From Linyphia triangularis (Eukaryota; Arthropoda; Arachnida; Araneae; Linyphiidae): a DNA stretch of 64,000 bases. The translations under genes were made by a program, and so were the position numbers. Positions 45,441-57,821 of the stretch are shown in pieces. The notes below the pieces were generated by a model, which was not told where the DNA came from, made no database searches, and saw only the letters and a program-made list of their open reading frames with translations. Each line of letters opens with the position of its first letter. Positions within the stretch are counted from its first letter, which is position 1. The stretch lies in NCBI GenBank assembly GCA_963978545.1, contig OZ021728.1, forward strand, positions 1,364,001 through 1,428,000, read 5' to 3'.

Positions 45441-46376
45441 ACTTTTTCTTAGATACAGAGTTTTTAAATCTTTTGGTTCTTCGTTTTCACTCAACTTTGG
45501 CCAATAGTTCCAGTTATAAACAATTTAAATCTCTCTCTGTGTTTAGTGATGATTAAGTGTGAATCTTTGCTTAACAAAACTTTTGACTTGCAGCATTTTT
45601 CCCCCCCCCTTGAATTTTGGGTGGCGGAAGATTTTTTTAAGTCGTACAGTTATCCGTCATAACTCTCACGTTGGGTTTAGGACAGAATCCCGAAGGCCAA
45701 AATATCAACAGTCATTATTTCGATGATCCAAAATCCCGCCAAAATCCCGATTTCTGATAGAATCGAAGTTGGTTGTTTTGTAAGCTCAACGAGCTGTATA
45801 TATACAACATAGCTCACAATAACGGCAAATCATCAGCCCTGGGGACCTACAGCTGAAAGTGGATTCCGAACTACAAGAGAATTCCCTGCCTAACGAGCAA
45901 TCCGATCCCGGCCTACGGGTTCAAACTCTCGATAGACCCGACAAGCCACAATATCAACACGGCCAAATTAATTACAGTGACAACACGAATCACCACTATC
46001 AAAGAGCTAAAATTCAACAGAAAGAGTGCTTTCGTACTAACTGTATGTAAAGTTCGTATATTGACATGAATCAAACTAGATCGAATTGAATTATGTAACA
46101 AGTTTTATAGCCAAGTTAGTCACCAAACTCGCCAACTTGTTCATAAATAAAAAAAATTAAAAAAAACAACAACAAAACATGAACAATTGGATGGGTTTTT
46201 ATTATCATTTACCATCTAGCTTAAAAGAGAAATATTTCAGTCTTTGAATGTCTTCAAATTGTGCAATAGGCATGGAACAAAAACGTTCGTGGAAGCGTTC
46301 TTTTAGCGACAGTGACTATCGTTAAAAAATGCAAACGATATTTATTCCCTGATGAAAAATATTTCCATCTTTTAAA
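45441..46376. other. Stretch without an assigned gene
   Basis: TATATATACAAC near 45797 precedes CATCAGCC near 45830 and a 63-codon frame without ATG (45859-46050). This looks like a core promoter by chance or an LTR fragment; no domain supports a gene. Confidence 0.35.
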
Positions 46377-46698
46377 GTTGGCGATAAATATTACCTCACT
46401 GATGACGTAATATTTATTCTAATTTGACTTTTAAAAGATGAAGAGACTATTTTGACTTTTAAAGATGATTCCTCGTTGAATATTAAAGAGCGGTGTGTTA
46501 CCACAATAAAATTATTATTATCAATTATTTGGCAAGTTATGATATATTTTTCATTCGGATTTAGTTCAACTCGTTCGAAGTCATTTTTTTGACAATTTCG
46601 AACACATATTTGCCCCATGAAGACCTATTAACATTTCTCTACACTCTCGAGCAAAATTCGAAATGATGTTCGATGAACTTGCAGTCACCTTCTCAGTC
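46377..46698. mobile_element. Fold-back MITE M1, copy 5, right half only
   Basis: Begins at the centre (GTTGGCGATAAATATTACC) and runs to CACCTTCTCAGTC before TA at 46699-46700. It is the most diverged copy. Confidence 0.65.
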
Positions 46699-46777
46699 TA
46701 TTAAATCATTGGTGTTGGCGTCAAAAAAGTTCAACTTCCTTGGAGGTCCGGTCATCGGGGCCTTCTCATGGGTAGCT

Positions 46778-47967
46778 CAGGCCCTTAGCCAGCCAAAGTA
46801 TGTAGGACGGGCAAAAAATTTCCCAGGAGGGGCAGAAATATAAATTATTTAATTGGTTTTCAATCAACTTTTACAATTGATTACACGTAAAAGAGTATTT
46901 ATCAGAGCACTTTATGAAGTACATATACAAAAAAATATTTTAAAAAAGAAACATTGTTAATGTATTTTTGATGTAATGTTATTTTTTTTTTTTTTAATTC
47001 TTTTAAAGACTCTACACCAGAAAAAAAAATTGATAAAAACAAAACTTTCAATTTAAAATTTTTTAGAGTATATTTAATACAATTCTATCCCTTTAAAATA
47101 TTCTATGCTTGTCCATCTCTTAATTTTTCACACATTTCAACTTAAGAATATCTACTTTAAAAATAATTACAAATATAAAAATTAGTACAAGTTACTTTTA
47201 CATAAAAAGTTTTTCCGAAGTTTCGTTCTTACATTTCTATTTAAAAATATATATTGATAAACAAATTACATTTTCCTATCATTGGTCTCGTGGAACAGCT
47301 GCATAACTCTTTAACAAACTTGACATTTAAGAAATTCTTTCAGCATTAAAAAGTTATTTACATTTTTATATAAAACTATATCTTTATACATATATATACA
47401 TTACTAATAGAATTGCATTTTTCTTTATTTTCTCCTATCATTTTCAATACTCTGAAAAATTTATCAGAAACTATTATAATATAAAAACCTTTTTTCTATT
47501 TCTTTTCATATATTATTAATTATAATATAAAATAATTGAAATTCATTTTCCTATTCTTGGTCTTATATTAAACATTTTGAAGCTTTTTAAAATACATAGC
47601 ATAAAAAAATCTAAAATAAAATGATCAATGTTAATATAATTGCAATTTCCTGTCTTTACACATATTAAACAATTTCAAAACTCTATCTCTGCTTCAAATG
47701 CCAAAAACACTAGATTTGCCATCCTTTCGTGGCCCATTGATATTCTTTGGGGACGATTTATGGCCGTCAAAGTGGAAAAGGTAGATTCGCAAGCTGCTGT
47801 GCTACAACCGAAGGTATCTACAGTACCAAAAAGTTCGTTTCTATTCAATCATAGATGTAAAGGTTTACAAGTAAAAACAAATGATTGGGATAAAATTTTC
47901 CAGGACGGGTGAAGATTTTTCCAGGTCGGGCAATGCCCGACCTCGCCTCCCTCTGGCTACAGGCCTG
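46778..47967. mobile_element. Putative hAT-like non-autonomous element (1,190 bp)
   Basis: Left CAGGCCCTTAGCCAG and right CTGGCTACAGGCCTG are inverted repeats; flanks GGGTAGCT (46770-46777) and GGATTGCT (47968-47975) agree at six of eight bases. Further in, GGACGGGCAAAAAATTT and CCAGGTCGGGCAATGCCCGA show related words. The 1 kb interior is very AT-rich. A frame of 90 codons at 47640-47912 (GRFMAVKVEKVDSQAAV) may be a relic of a protein. Confidence 0.6.
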
Positions 47968-47975
47968 GGATTGCT

Positions 47976-48540
47976 TGAGATTGTCGGCACACTGGGCTCC
48001 TGTTCGAAAAGACCGTTTCAACGGAATGAGGGAATACGTTTTCTGAAGCTATGTCCTCTCCACTGTCGATGGGAATAATACGTAAAACTCAAATGACTCC
48101 TTTTTTGACCAAACGACTCCTGTACAAGAGCTTGTTTCGATACGAAACATCGTCAGTAGCCTTTTTTAACAACATCCCAATCTGTCTCGACATAACGACA
48201 ATAACAAGAACAAACTTTTTTTTTCCTCCGGTTAACCCAATTCGAACAATTCTCTCCCTCCTCCCTAGTGATACCCCAAGATATGATGATGAATGAGAAG
48301 ACCAACAATGGATGTCTGATGGACGATCCATCAGCGATTTTTCACCCGCCACAAAAAACAATCCCCAGCTTTAGTCTTCTTTTTTCGGATTCGAGGGTCT
48401 CTTTGCTCAACGGAATCTTTGGTTTGCTTGCATTCTTTGGATGATTTGTGAGCAGCACTCGGATAAGAGTACTGGAGTGTCGCTGAAGAATAAGTCATGG
48501 AAGGAACAAAGTTACGAAGGGTTAAAAAGAGGAAGACCGA
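47976..48540. other. Stretch without a gene
   Basis: GC-balanced compared with neighbours; overlapping frames of 81 and 90 codons on opposite strands with no recognised domain. Unassigned. Confidence 0.4.
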
Positions 48541-48644
48541 GTAAGGATCGTTTCCGCTGTATTACAATTTTCTAATCCAGTGCATTTAGAAACTACTTTG
48601 AAAAACCTCCTTGACATTTGATGAGTAGGCACGAAAATGATCAA
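48541..48644 (+). repeat. Dispersed repeat R1, interrupted by P1
   Basis: GTAAGGATCGTTTCCGC, CCAGTGCATTTAGAAACTAC and GTAGGCACGAAAATGATCA lead to the TTAA at which P1 copy 2 entered. The expected next text of R1 (CACTTAATGAAATGAC) explains the target. Confidence 0.6.
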
Positions 48645-48648
48645 TTAA

Positions 48649-49369
48649 GGTATACATATACAATTGAGATGATTTTCCTTAATTTTTGGGTAATAATTTC
48701 AAACTTTTTGGCAGTATATTAGAATTAAAAATGATGCATTTTTATACATAAACTTTTTTTCCGTCAATTTTTTAATCAGCTCATTGCAATTAAAGTGACT
48801 AATTAGGACATTATTTGAACATACATAAATAAACTTGTAATTAACTTAGAGGTATTATTTTTATTGCAAATAAGAGATATTATAATGACGCATGTTCCTA
48901 TGGAGAATTTTGAATTTGTCTTCAATATTCATTTAATTATAAGTTTTTAAATAATAAGTATAAAAAAAAAATAGTTTTTAACAAAAAATTAAGATTAAAA
49001 TATGCATAAAAAATGTGTTTATAACAATAAATATTAGATTCTCCATAGAAAACACATTCACAACTATTGTTGACAAAACAAAATTAGAATTTTGTAAATC
49101 GGATAATTTATTGTGAAGTTATTACCGTTGGCGTAAAGTCATATAACACCAAAATGTCATTCTTCAGAAAACCGCGTTTAAAGTTTACTACACTAATGAA
49201 CGTGATACAAAACAGGTTCACAAAACCTACTGTAATTTAAAAAGTAATTTGAGTCTCAGAAAGAAAATGGTATCATTTTAATGGTAATGAATTCGGGAAT
49301 ATTTTAAACCCAGAAGGCAAAAACGCAGACTTGAGTCAAATTTCGAGGTTCCTAATGTATATGTATACC
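48649..49369. mobile_element. TTAA-type MITE P1, copy 2 (721 bp)
   Basis: GGTATACATATACA to TGTATATGTATACC, TTAA at 48645-48648 and 49370-49373. It is the reverse complement of copy 1 at 33750-34443, similar along its length. No open frame. Confidence 0.9.
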
Positions 49370-49439
49370 TTAATGAATGATCGAAATGATTACTTAATCA
49401 CTAATGATCATTTAATTAAAAGACATTAAAGGAAAACAA

Positions 49440-49680
49440 TTTGTGTCAATCTATTATACAAGAAAATTAAAATAGCAAATGACAAAACTAGATGGAGCCA
49501 CTGCATATACATTGATGTAAGAATTTGAAATATAAAACAAAGTATATTATCGAGTTTTAAATTGACGTCATTTCATTAAGTGATCTTTTTCATACTAAAT
49601 GTCAAGGACGTTTTATAGAGAGTAGTTTCTAAATGCAATGGGTTAGAAGCACAGTGAGTATAGGGAATGATCCTTAAAGT
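49440..49680 (-). repeat. Dispersed repeat R1, most complete reverse copy
   Basis: GATGGAGCCACTGCATATAC, AAATTGACGTCATTTCATTA, then AGTAGTTTCTAAATGCAATG and ATAGGGAATGATCCTTAA. Read in reverse, this defines R1: AAGGATCATTCCC start, CTAGTTTTGTC end. Confidence 0.65.
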
Positions 49681-50437
49681 TCACCAACAAAAACAAAATG
49701 TGTACTATTAATCCCTTCTATGTATTGCCAACTTTTACGTGCAATTGAAACTACCCAGAAAGCATCCCATTATAACTCACAGGCAACACAGCGTTATTGA
49801 CCAATATCGTTAACAGATCGACAAGTCCTGCCGAAACTCGAGCATTGTTTCAAAATACATATTTTTTAAAGAAATAAACATGTCCAAAATATCACAAAAC
49901 ATATTTTCCTCGTCTCTTCTCTTCTTATAGCACTATATTTCAATATTAAAACACTGCATCAACATTTCAAAACTTCCAGTATATTTTACCCAGCACTGGA
50001 CGGAATTGGCCAAAATCCATAGCAATCTACAGTTTACAACACATCGGGATTGACCATATTGGCCAGCGTATTTGTGAAACTGGGGTATTAAAATAATTTT
50101 GAGATCACATTGAGTTTGCATAAAGTTGGATCACTATGAACAAAACCAAAGAAGTCTAAGTTAAGTCTTAGATCAATTGGATGATGATAAGTGTGTTAAT
50201 TATTTTCTTGACACGTACAAACAAAACAAAGCAAGCAAGCAAAAGAAAGCATATCTTCTGAACGGAATAACCTATAATGTATCGGTGGTGGTGATGTAAC
50301 CTATCGTTAAGATTTTCGTTAAAATAGCGCTTGCTTTTTCTCAGCAATTTCCAGATTACTCCGAAAAATTCAATAAGTGCGTAAAAAGTTGAAAACGAAC
50401 GTCTTTTACAATGAGCATTTGCCCCACCAACGACTAT
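49681..50437. other. Stretch without a gene
   Basis: AT-rich, no recognised feature; ends at the start of the tandem duplication. Confidence 0.4.
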
Positions 50438-50963
50438 TCACCCTCCATTTCACTTACTTGGAGGGAACAATTACTATAAGAATTACACTGATCACTCACT
50501 CAGTAACGCTCTAAGTAAAATTTTAACTGATCATCGTTGAAGCTCTATCCTGTTACCAAAATATTTAATCGATATAAATAAAAGATATTTAGACGTGATA
50601 TTTGAAAGATTTAAATATAAATAAATTTGAAACGTACCTTGAAGCACATTTTGCTGTTATGTTTGTAATGTATTTAAAGGCGTTCCAAATATTTAATATT
50701 AATTCTATTATTTAAAATTAGATGCAAACATCAAGCATACGCTGACAACAGAATAGATGTTATGTTAATAAATAGGAGGGTAATAGATTTGATTGATAGT
50801 AACACTTCTCATATCTCATATAGCACCGATACTGTTGTCAGTGAAGATCAGAATAATTTACTCATTTTCTTGGTTGAATTCACGCAAAATGTTGTTTTGC
50901 TCCAATAAAACCATTTTTTTTTTTTTTTTTAAATATGGTTTTAATGAATATTAATATATATAT

Positions 50964-51730
50964 TGTTGCGTGGGACGGGTTCGAAAGATTTGAAGCCAAA
51001 GCAGATCAAAACTTGCAGAAATTTATTCCAATATAACTCTTCGCAGATTCCTTTACAGCTCCAGAACTTCTCGTTCTAGTAGACTCAATACAGCTCTATA
51101 CACAACAATAGATCACAAAACAACAGTTAAACTTGACAACACGACTGCTAAATCACCGCAAAAGACAATGCAATACAGTTCGCTTTAGAACTACTCGGAA
51201 TGTTCACTGAGACTCAGTAATTCCAGTCAACTAACGTACTCAGCGAACAACTAACTCAGTGACTCAAAATCAACTAACTCATCTCATGGCCGAGCTTATA
51301 TATAGGGGAGGCGAACATTCTTGAAATTTCTAGAGGTAGATATTTGGAGAACTTTCCAGATCGTAGTCAAAAAGTCCTATACATGTACATGGGGACCGAA
51401 AATGTCACCAAATGTTGCCAAGTTTGGCGACATTTGGCGATTTCTCTCCAAATTTGGAGACAAAAATTAGTCGCCAATACCGTTACCAACTTGGCTCTAT
51501 CTCGCCAATTGGGCGAGATTGCCATTACCATAATGATAAATGCCCTGCTCCTTAAAACTCGCTTCCTAGAGTTACCTCAGAAAAACTCATTATCAAGCAT
51601 CAAGAGACTCATTGCAGGGAAACAAACTAAAGACAAACTATTGCACTGCCTTATGCAAAATGTACATAAATTTTCCTATTTACAAAATTAACACTACGAA
51701 ATATTCACAAATATACAAAAATTTGTAACA
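50964..51730 (-). mobile_element. Solo LTR L1, copy 5 (767 bp), only in copy A
   Basis: TGTTGCGTGG to TTGTAACA; flanks ATAT and ATAG, so the TSD has one mismatch. It is the longest L1 copy, with the hairpin word cluster at 51395-51535. It is absent from duplicate copy B. Confidence 0.88.
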
Positions 51731-51733
51731 ATA

Positions 51734-51771
<38 letters not shown>

Positions 51772-51774
51772 TAT
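51731..51774. repeat. 44-bp perfect palindrome on an AT run
   Basis: ATAGTGAT, an alternating AT run, then ATCACTAT, directly after the solo LTR. Likely cruciform-prone. Confidence 0.85.
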
Positions 51775-53149
51775 TAATATTTCTTTTGCCAGCGTAATAA
51801 TTATCTTCAAAAATATCACCAAACAAGCCTATTGTTTTAAATTACAGAAAATACGAAAACATTAAATTACACCCTCGTCAGAGTTAAACGAAATTTCGCA
51901 ATAATATAATGCATTCGAAAACTGCGCGATGTTGCACACACATAGTTGAAATAAGAATTTCCAATACGGTCACAATTTAAGCAAACCATCTTGCATTCTT
52001 TCACTTACATTCACGGAATTCTTGATACTTCTCGGAAGATAAATTTGCGAGTGGAGTTAAAAACGCCCACCCTATTCCATATTTAAATGAATGCTTTGAA
52101 AGAAAATTGCGAAAACTCCATTCCATTTTACAACCCTTTTAAAAGGCTCCCTGAAAGAAATGCTTTTTCAACTGTTATATTTCCCGATTAGTTTATTGGT
52201 ATTGAGCTTAGCCATTTCGAGAATTGCCGGAAGAAATTCATTTGTTTGTCGTTGGATTTATCAAAAACCATTTTTCAGTTTCCGATTTATTTTTTTACTG
52301 AAGTCGATGTTTAAAAAGGAAAAATATTCCCATATTTCTTGAGATTTGAGTAAACATTTCTAGTTGACTTGCATTTTTAATGAAGTTCTGTCGTAGGATA
52401 TTATTTGTTTATCGTACACATGCATTTAGGTTCTGTATTTATACTCAAAGATTTCTCTAAGAACTCTGGTTTCATTACGATGAATATTTTTGAAATTTTT
52501 TGTTAAATTCTACTTAGTTATTTTATAAACCAAGTAAATTATTTGATACATTTGTTCAGTCGTTGTTGTTGAGTTCCTATAGTTATTATATGCAAGTTTT
52601 TTAAATTGTGACTTTATTGACTTGCATTTTAATGAGAAGGTAAACGATGGAAATTATAAGTTTATCGTACACTCGTTTAATTGCTTATGGTCAAAGTAAG
52701 TATTGACATATTAATACTCAAAGATTTCTTTAAAGAATACTGGTTTCATTTGGATGAATATTTTTGTAGAATGTTTGTTAAATTGTACACAATTATTTTA
52801 TAAACCAAAGAAATTATGTGATGACAGGAAAAGAGTTTCAACAATGGTCGGTTAAAATTATTTCACTTACAGATTGCTTCGCAACGCAAAATTCAATTGA
52901 CTGCACTTCACTCCATAGTGAATTTATGCATTCGCGTTCAATTATCTTTTTATTTTTTATTTTGATTAAAACAATTTTGGCAACAGGAAAGAGTTTTAAC
53001 AAATGATTGGTTAAATGGATTTATTAGTATTCCGAAGTGATTATAGAATTGTTGGTAAAAGCGACCATTTAGTGAGTTTCAGTCCCAAATTTAATAGAAT
53101 TCGACATCGAATCTACCTGGAATCTATTGGATTAAGGTGAATAAGGAGA

Positions 53150-53361
53150 CTGGGTACCCCTTCTTTTCACAAAAAATTATAAAAATATAAATGTTCTCTT
53201 TTTTTGAGTATTTATATAATCTTAAAAATTTTCTCTTTATTTTGGAAAGTTTTTGTGTTGATCCGATAACTGCAATTACAGAAAAATTATATTTTTTATG
53301 GAGACTTTAGCAGAATTGCAATAGATCCTTCAATATTTCGAACGCTTTTTTCTCAGTTCGT

Positions 53362-53397
<36 letters not shown>

Positions 53398-53860
53398 CCA
53401 CCTTACTTAAAATGCTAAAACTTCAGCAGATATTAACGAAATGACTTAAATTTTTTTTGTGTGTCATTCTAAAGATCTATTTGACAAAACTAGGCATGGA
53501 TTTTTGAATAAAATATAATCTTTTTTGTTTTACAAATTTAAAAGTTGAAAAATATCCTTTTTTAATTATTTTTTTACCTATAGATACAATAATTATCGTT
53601 TTCCCTCAAAAACTATATTTATTCAAAATCCGATGTCTAAAAAAGTTAGACTATATTACTAGGAATATTTTTTAAAAGAAAAATCAGGAAAAATATTGAA
53701 AAATGAAAAAGAAGATAGAATATGAAATTTTTCAAAAAATTTAAAATTTCGAAGATTTACAGCACTATGTGAACTTTTTTGTTGAGTTATTACTTAGTAA
53801 TACTTCCAAATATGTAAAAAGTACAGTTTTAAAGGCTTAAATTTAAAAAAAAACTCCGCA
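53150..53860 (+). repeat. Dispersed repeat R7, copy 2
   Basis: GGGTACCCCTTC to about TTTAAAAAAAAACTCC, with GATCCGATAACTGCAATTAC and CAGTTCGTGTTTTTT. It lies between the two halves of an R3 copy (GGATTAAGG and CCGCAGATTTGCCC), so it inserted in R3. A T-run of about 33 bases lies at 53358-53392. Confidence 0.6.
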
Positions 53861-54016
53861 GATTTGCCCACCACCGACATTCCCAGCAACCCACACAAAA
53901 TAAAAGTTAATATGAAGGATTTAAAAATATCAAGATTTGACCAAAAATATTTGTCCTACCCTCCCCTCATCCCTGCGAAAAACCTATCTTTCATGTTTTT
54001 CTCTTATCTTCGGAGA

Positions 54017-54184
54017 GCCGACCAAACTGTATAGTGGTTAGCGTGCTAGCTTCTAGACGGCGAGGTTCCGAGTCCCGTGTTAGGCATGGGTGTTTGTAAA
54101 TGTATGTTGGCTTGTCTAATGACGAATGTTTCGGCGCATTATAGCCCTCGTGTTGCTGCCAGATAATCTGAAAACAACCAACCA
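54017..54184 (+). mobile_element. SINE S1, copy 10, at the duplication junction
   Basis: Forward copy lying exactly between the last base of copy A and the first bases of copy B. No TSD can be found, unlike most other copies. The head is mutated (CCAAACTGTATAG; CGAGGTTCCGAGTCC). Confidence 0.9.
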
Positions 54185-54228
54185 ATCACCCTCCATTACA
54201 CTTACTTGGAGGGAACAATTACTATAAG

Positions 54229-54404
54229 TTGGTTGGTTGTTTTTCAGATTATCTGGCGCCGTCAGCAACACGAGAGCTATAATGCGCCGAAACATTCGTC
54301 ATTTGACAAGCCAACATACATTTACAAACACCCATGACTTACACGGGACTCGGAACCTCGCCGTCTAGAAGCTACGACGCTAACCACTATACAGTTTGGT
54401 CGGC
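54229..54404 (-). mobile_element. SINE S1, copy 11, only in copy B
   Basis: Reverse copy with a perfect 14-bp TSD, ACAATTACTATAAG (54215-54228 and 54405-54418). The uninterrupted target can be read in copy A at about 50465. It lies tail to tail with copy 10, 44 bases apart. Confidence 0.95.
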
Positions 54405-54852
54405 ACAATTACTATAAGAATTACACTGATCACTCACTCAGTAACGCTCTAAGTAAAATTTAAACTGATCATCGTTGAAGCTCTATCCTGTTACCAAAAT
54501 ATTTAATCGAAATAAATAAAAGATATTTAGACGTCGTGATATTTGAAAAATATTCATTTAAATATAATTAAATTTGAAACGTACCTTGAAGCACATTTTG
54601 CTGTTATGGATGTTTGGAATGTATTTAAAGGCGTTCCAAATATTTAAGATTAATTCTATTATTTAAAATTAGATGTAAACATCAAGCATACTCTGACAAC
54701 AGAATCGATGTTATGTTACTGAATAGGAGGGCAATCGATTTGATTGATGGAAACACTTCTCGTATCTAATATAGCTCCGATTCGGTTGTCAGTGAAGATC
54801 AGAATAATTTACTCATTTTCTGTTGAATTCACGCAAAATGCAGTTTTGCTAT

Positions 54853-55351
54853 ACCGGTATTTTCTATATATATAAAATAGAAATCCTTTTTTAGAACCGA
54901 CAGTTAGATTAATTCCTCTTTCCAAAGCACAAAACCCTCTTTAATCAATTCAGTCAACTACTTATTTAGGATAACTTCCCACGCCAATTTAATGTGTGAG
55001 ATCTTTGCGGAGTCAGCAGTCTTGTTAGTCATTTCCCATAATTAGTATTCCGTTCTGGCGCCAATATGCTTGCCTTCTCACTACAATGTTTATTATATAA
55101 AATTGTTAACTCAGCGTTTCTCACGCTGCCAGATTTTTTAGATAACTATGTTCTCTGTTCGACATTACGATGTAGGACATTCTATTCCCTGTCATTATGT
55201 TGTAAAGACGTAACTTTAACGCTCTCTCTCTCCGGGTTTAACTTTGATTTATGGTTTATATCTTAATAAATGTTTTATATTGTTATAAATGGACTCTTCA
55301 CTACGGCTCCACGTCCACGCTGCAATAACTTTAATTAAAATGGATTAATTC

Positions 55352-55402
<51 letters not shown>

Positions 55403-55434
55403 CAAATATAACGATAATTTCAAAAAATACCGGT
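54853..55434. mobile_element. Putative 582-bp insertion, only in copy B
   Basis: Bounded by ACCGGTATTTT and AAAATACCGGT as inverted ends. Copy A has unrelated text here. The interior is less AT-rich, holds AATAAATG near 55266 and a long AT run at 55357-55400. No clear TSD and no protein. Superfamily unknown. Confidence 0.5.
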
Positions 55435-56849
55435 CACTTTACCAATTTGCGATTAATATTTCTTTTGCCAGCGTAATAATTATCTTCAAAAATATCACCA
55501 AACAAGCCTATTGTTTTAAATTACAGAAAATACGAAAACATTAAATTACACCCTCGTCAGAGTTAAACGAAATTTCGCAATAATATAATGCATTCGAAAA
55601 CTGCGCGATGTTGCACACACATAGTTGAAATAAGAATTTCCAATACGGTCACAATTTAAGCAAAACCATCTTGCATTCTTTCACTTATATATTCCCGGAA
55701 TTCTTGATACTTATCCGGAAGACAAATTCGCGAGTGACGTTAAAAACGCCCATCTTATTCCACATTTAAATGAATGCTTTGAAAGAAAATTGCGAAAACT
55801 CCATTCCATTTTACAACCCTTTTAAAAGGCTCCCTGAAAGAAACGCTTTTTCAACTGTTATATTTCCTGATTGGTTTATACATATTGAGCTTAGCCATTT
55901 CGAGAATTGCCGGAAGAATTCACTTGTTTGTCGTTGGATTTATTAAAAACCATTTTTCAGTTTGCGATATATTTTTTTTACTGAAGTCTATGTTTAACAA
56001 GGAAAAATATTCCCATATTTCTTGAGATTTGAGTAAACATTTCTAGTTGACTTGCATTTTTAATGAAGTTCTGTCGTAGGATATTATTTGTTTATCGTAC
56101 ACATGCATTTAGGTTATGTATTTATACTTAAAGATTTCCCTAAGAATTCTGGTTTCATTAGGATGAATGTTCTTACAAAATATTTGTTAAATTCTACTTA
56201 GTTATTTTATAAACCAAGTAAATTATTTGATAGATTTGTTCAGTCTTTGTTGTTGAGTTTCTATAGTTATTATATGCAAGTTTTTTTTTTTTTAATTGAC
56301 TCTCATTTTAATGAGGTGGTAAACGATGGAAATTATAAGTTTATCATTTAATTGCTTATGGTCAAAGTAAGTATTGATATACTCAAAGATTTCTTTAAAG
56401 AATACTGGTTTCTTTTGGATGAATGTTTTTGTTAAATTGTACACAATTATTTTATAAACCAAAGATATTATTTGATATACAAATTTTGTTAAATGGTATA
56501 CAGTTATTTTATAAACCAAAGAAATTATGTGATGACAGGAAAAGAGTTTCAACAATGATTGGTTAAAATTATTTCACTTATAGATTTCAAAACAAAATTC
56601 AACTGACTGCACTTCACTCCATAGTGAATTTATGCCATTCACGTACAATTATCTTTTTTTTTTATTTTGATTAAAATAATTTTGGCAACAGGAAAGAGTT
56701 TTAACAAATGATTGGTTAAATGGATTTATTAGTATTCCGAAGCGATTATAGAATTGTTGGTAAAAGCGACCATTTAGTGAGAGTTGCAGTCCCAAATTTA
56801 ATAGAATTCAATGCCATCGAATCTACCTGAAATATATTGGATTAAGGTG

Positions 56850-57055
56850 AACAAGGGTATCACAAAAAATTATAAAAATATAAATGTTCTCTTTTTTTTA
56901 GTATTTATATAATCTTAGGAATTTTCTCTTTATTTTGGAAAGTTTTTGAGTTGATCCGATAACTGCAATTACAAAAAAATATAAATATTTTATTGAGACT
57001 TTAGCATAATTGTAATAGATCCTTCGATATTTTAAAAGCTTTTTTCTCAGTTCGT

Positions 57056-57087
<32 letters not shown>

Positions 57088-57590
57088 GAATTTCCTCCTT
57101 ACTTAAAATGTTAAAACTTCAGCAAATATGAATGAAATAACTCTTAAACTTTATTTTTGTGTCAATCTAAAGATCTATTTGACAAAACTAGGCATGGATT
57201 TTTGAATTAAATATAATCTTTTTTGTTTTACTAATTTATATGTGGAAAAATATCCTTTTTTTTTTTATTCTTTTTTTACCTATAAGTGCAATAATTATCG
57301 TTTTCCTCAAAAACTATATTCATTCGCAATCCGATGTCTAAAAAAGCTAGACTATATTACTAGGAATATTTCTTAAAAGAAAAATCAGGGAAAATATTGA
57401 AAAATGCAAAAAGATAGAATATGAAATTTTATTTAATTTTTCAAAAAATTTAAAATTTCGAAGATTTACAGCACTATGTGAATTTTTTTGTTCAAATAAA
57501 ACTGAGTTATTACTTATTAAAAGTTATTACTTATTGTAAAAATTACAGTTTTTAAGATTTAGATAAAAAAAAAAGTTTTAAAGGCACCAT
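56850..57590 (+). repeat. Dispersed repeat R7, copy 3
   Basis: Duplicate of 53150-53860 with its start worn (AAGGGTATCACAAAAAATTA). T-run at 57057-57086. Confidence 0.6.
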
Positions 57591-57821
57591 GTCCCTCCGC
57601 CCACCACCGACATTCCCAGACACCCACACAAAATCGAAGTTAATATGAAGGATTTAAAAATATCAACAAAACCTTTTGTCCTACCCTCCCTTCATCCCTG
57701 CGAAACCCATCTTTCATGTTTTTCTTCGGAGAAATACAATGAATTGCAATATAAAGTAAAAGTATTTCCTTGTTTATAACAACAAATAGCCGTGCAAATT
57801 GTTTAATCTTGTGTTTTCTAT

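Larger units (their letters stand above)
50438..54016. repeat. Tandem duplication, copy A
   Basis: Starts TCACCCTCCATT and ends CTTCGGAGA; the same ordered text runs from 54186 to 57732. After removing the L1 solo LTR, copy A is about 2.81 kb; copy B without its insertions is about 2.79 kb. Identity is high but with many single-base changes. It includes R3 and R7 pieces, so these predate the duplication. No gene recognised inside. Confidence 0.9.
54186..57732. repeat. Tandem duplication, copy B
   Basis: Same text as copy A from TCACCCTCCATT to CTTCGGAGA. It carries SINE copy 11 and a 0.58 kb insertion not found in A, and lacks the solo LTR of A. Both copies keep the long T-run in R7 and the 3' R3 piece. 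Confidence 0.9.

Noticed and set aside
45790..46050. Core promoter plus small gene
   Set aside because: The frame lacks ATG and any known domain; the TATA-like word may be chance in AT-rich DNA.
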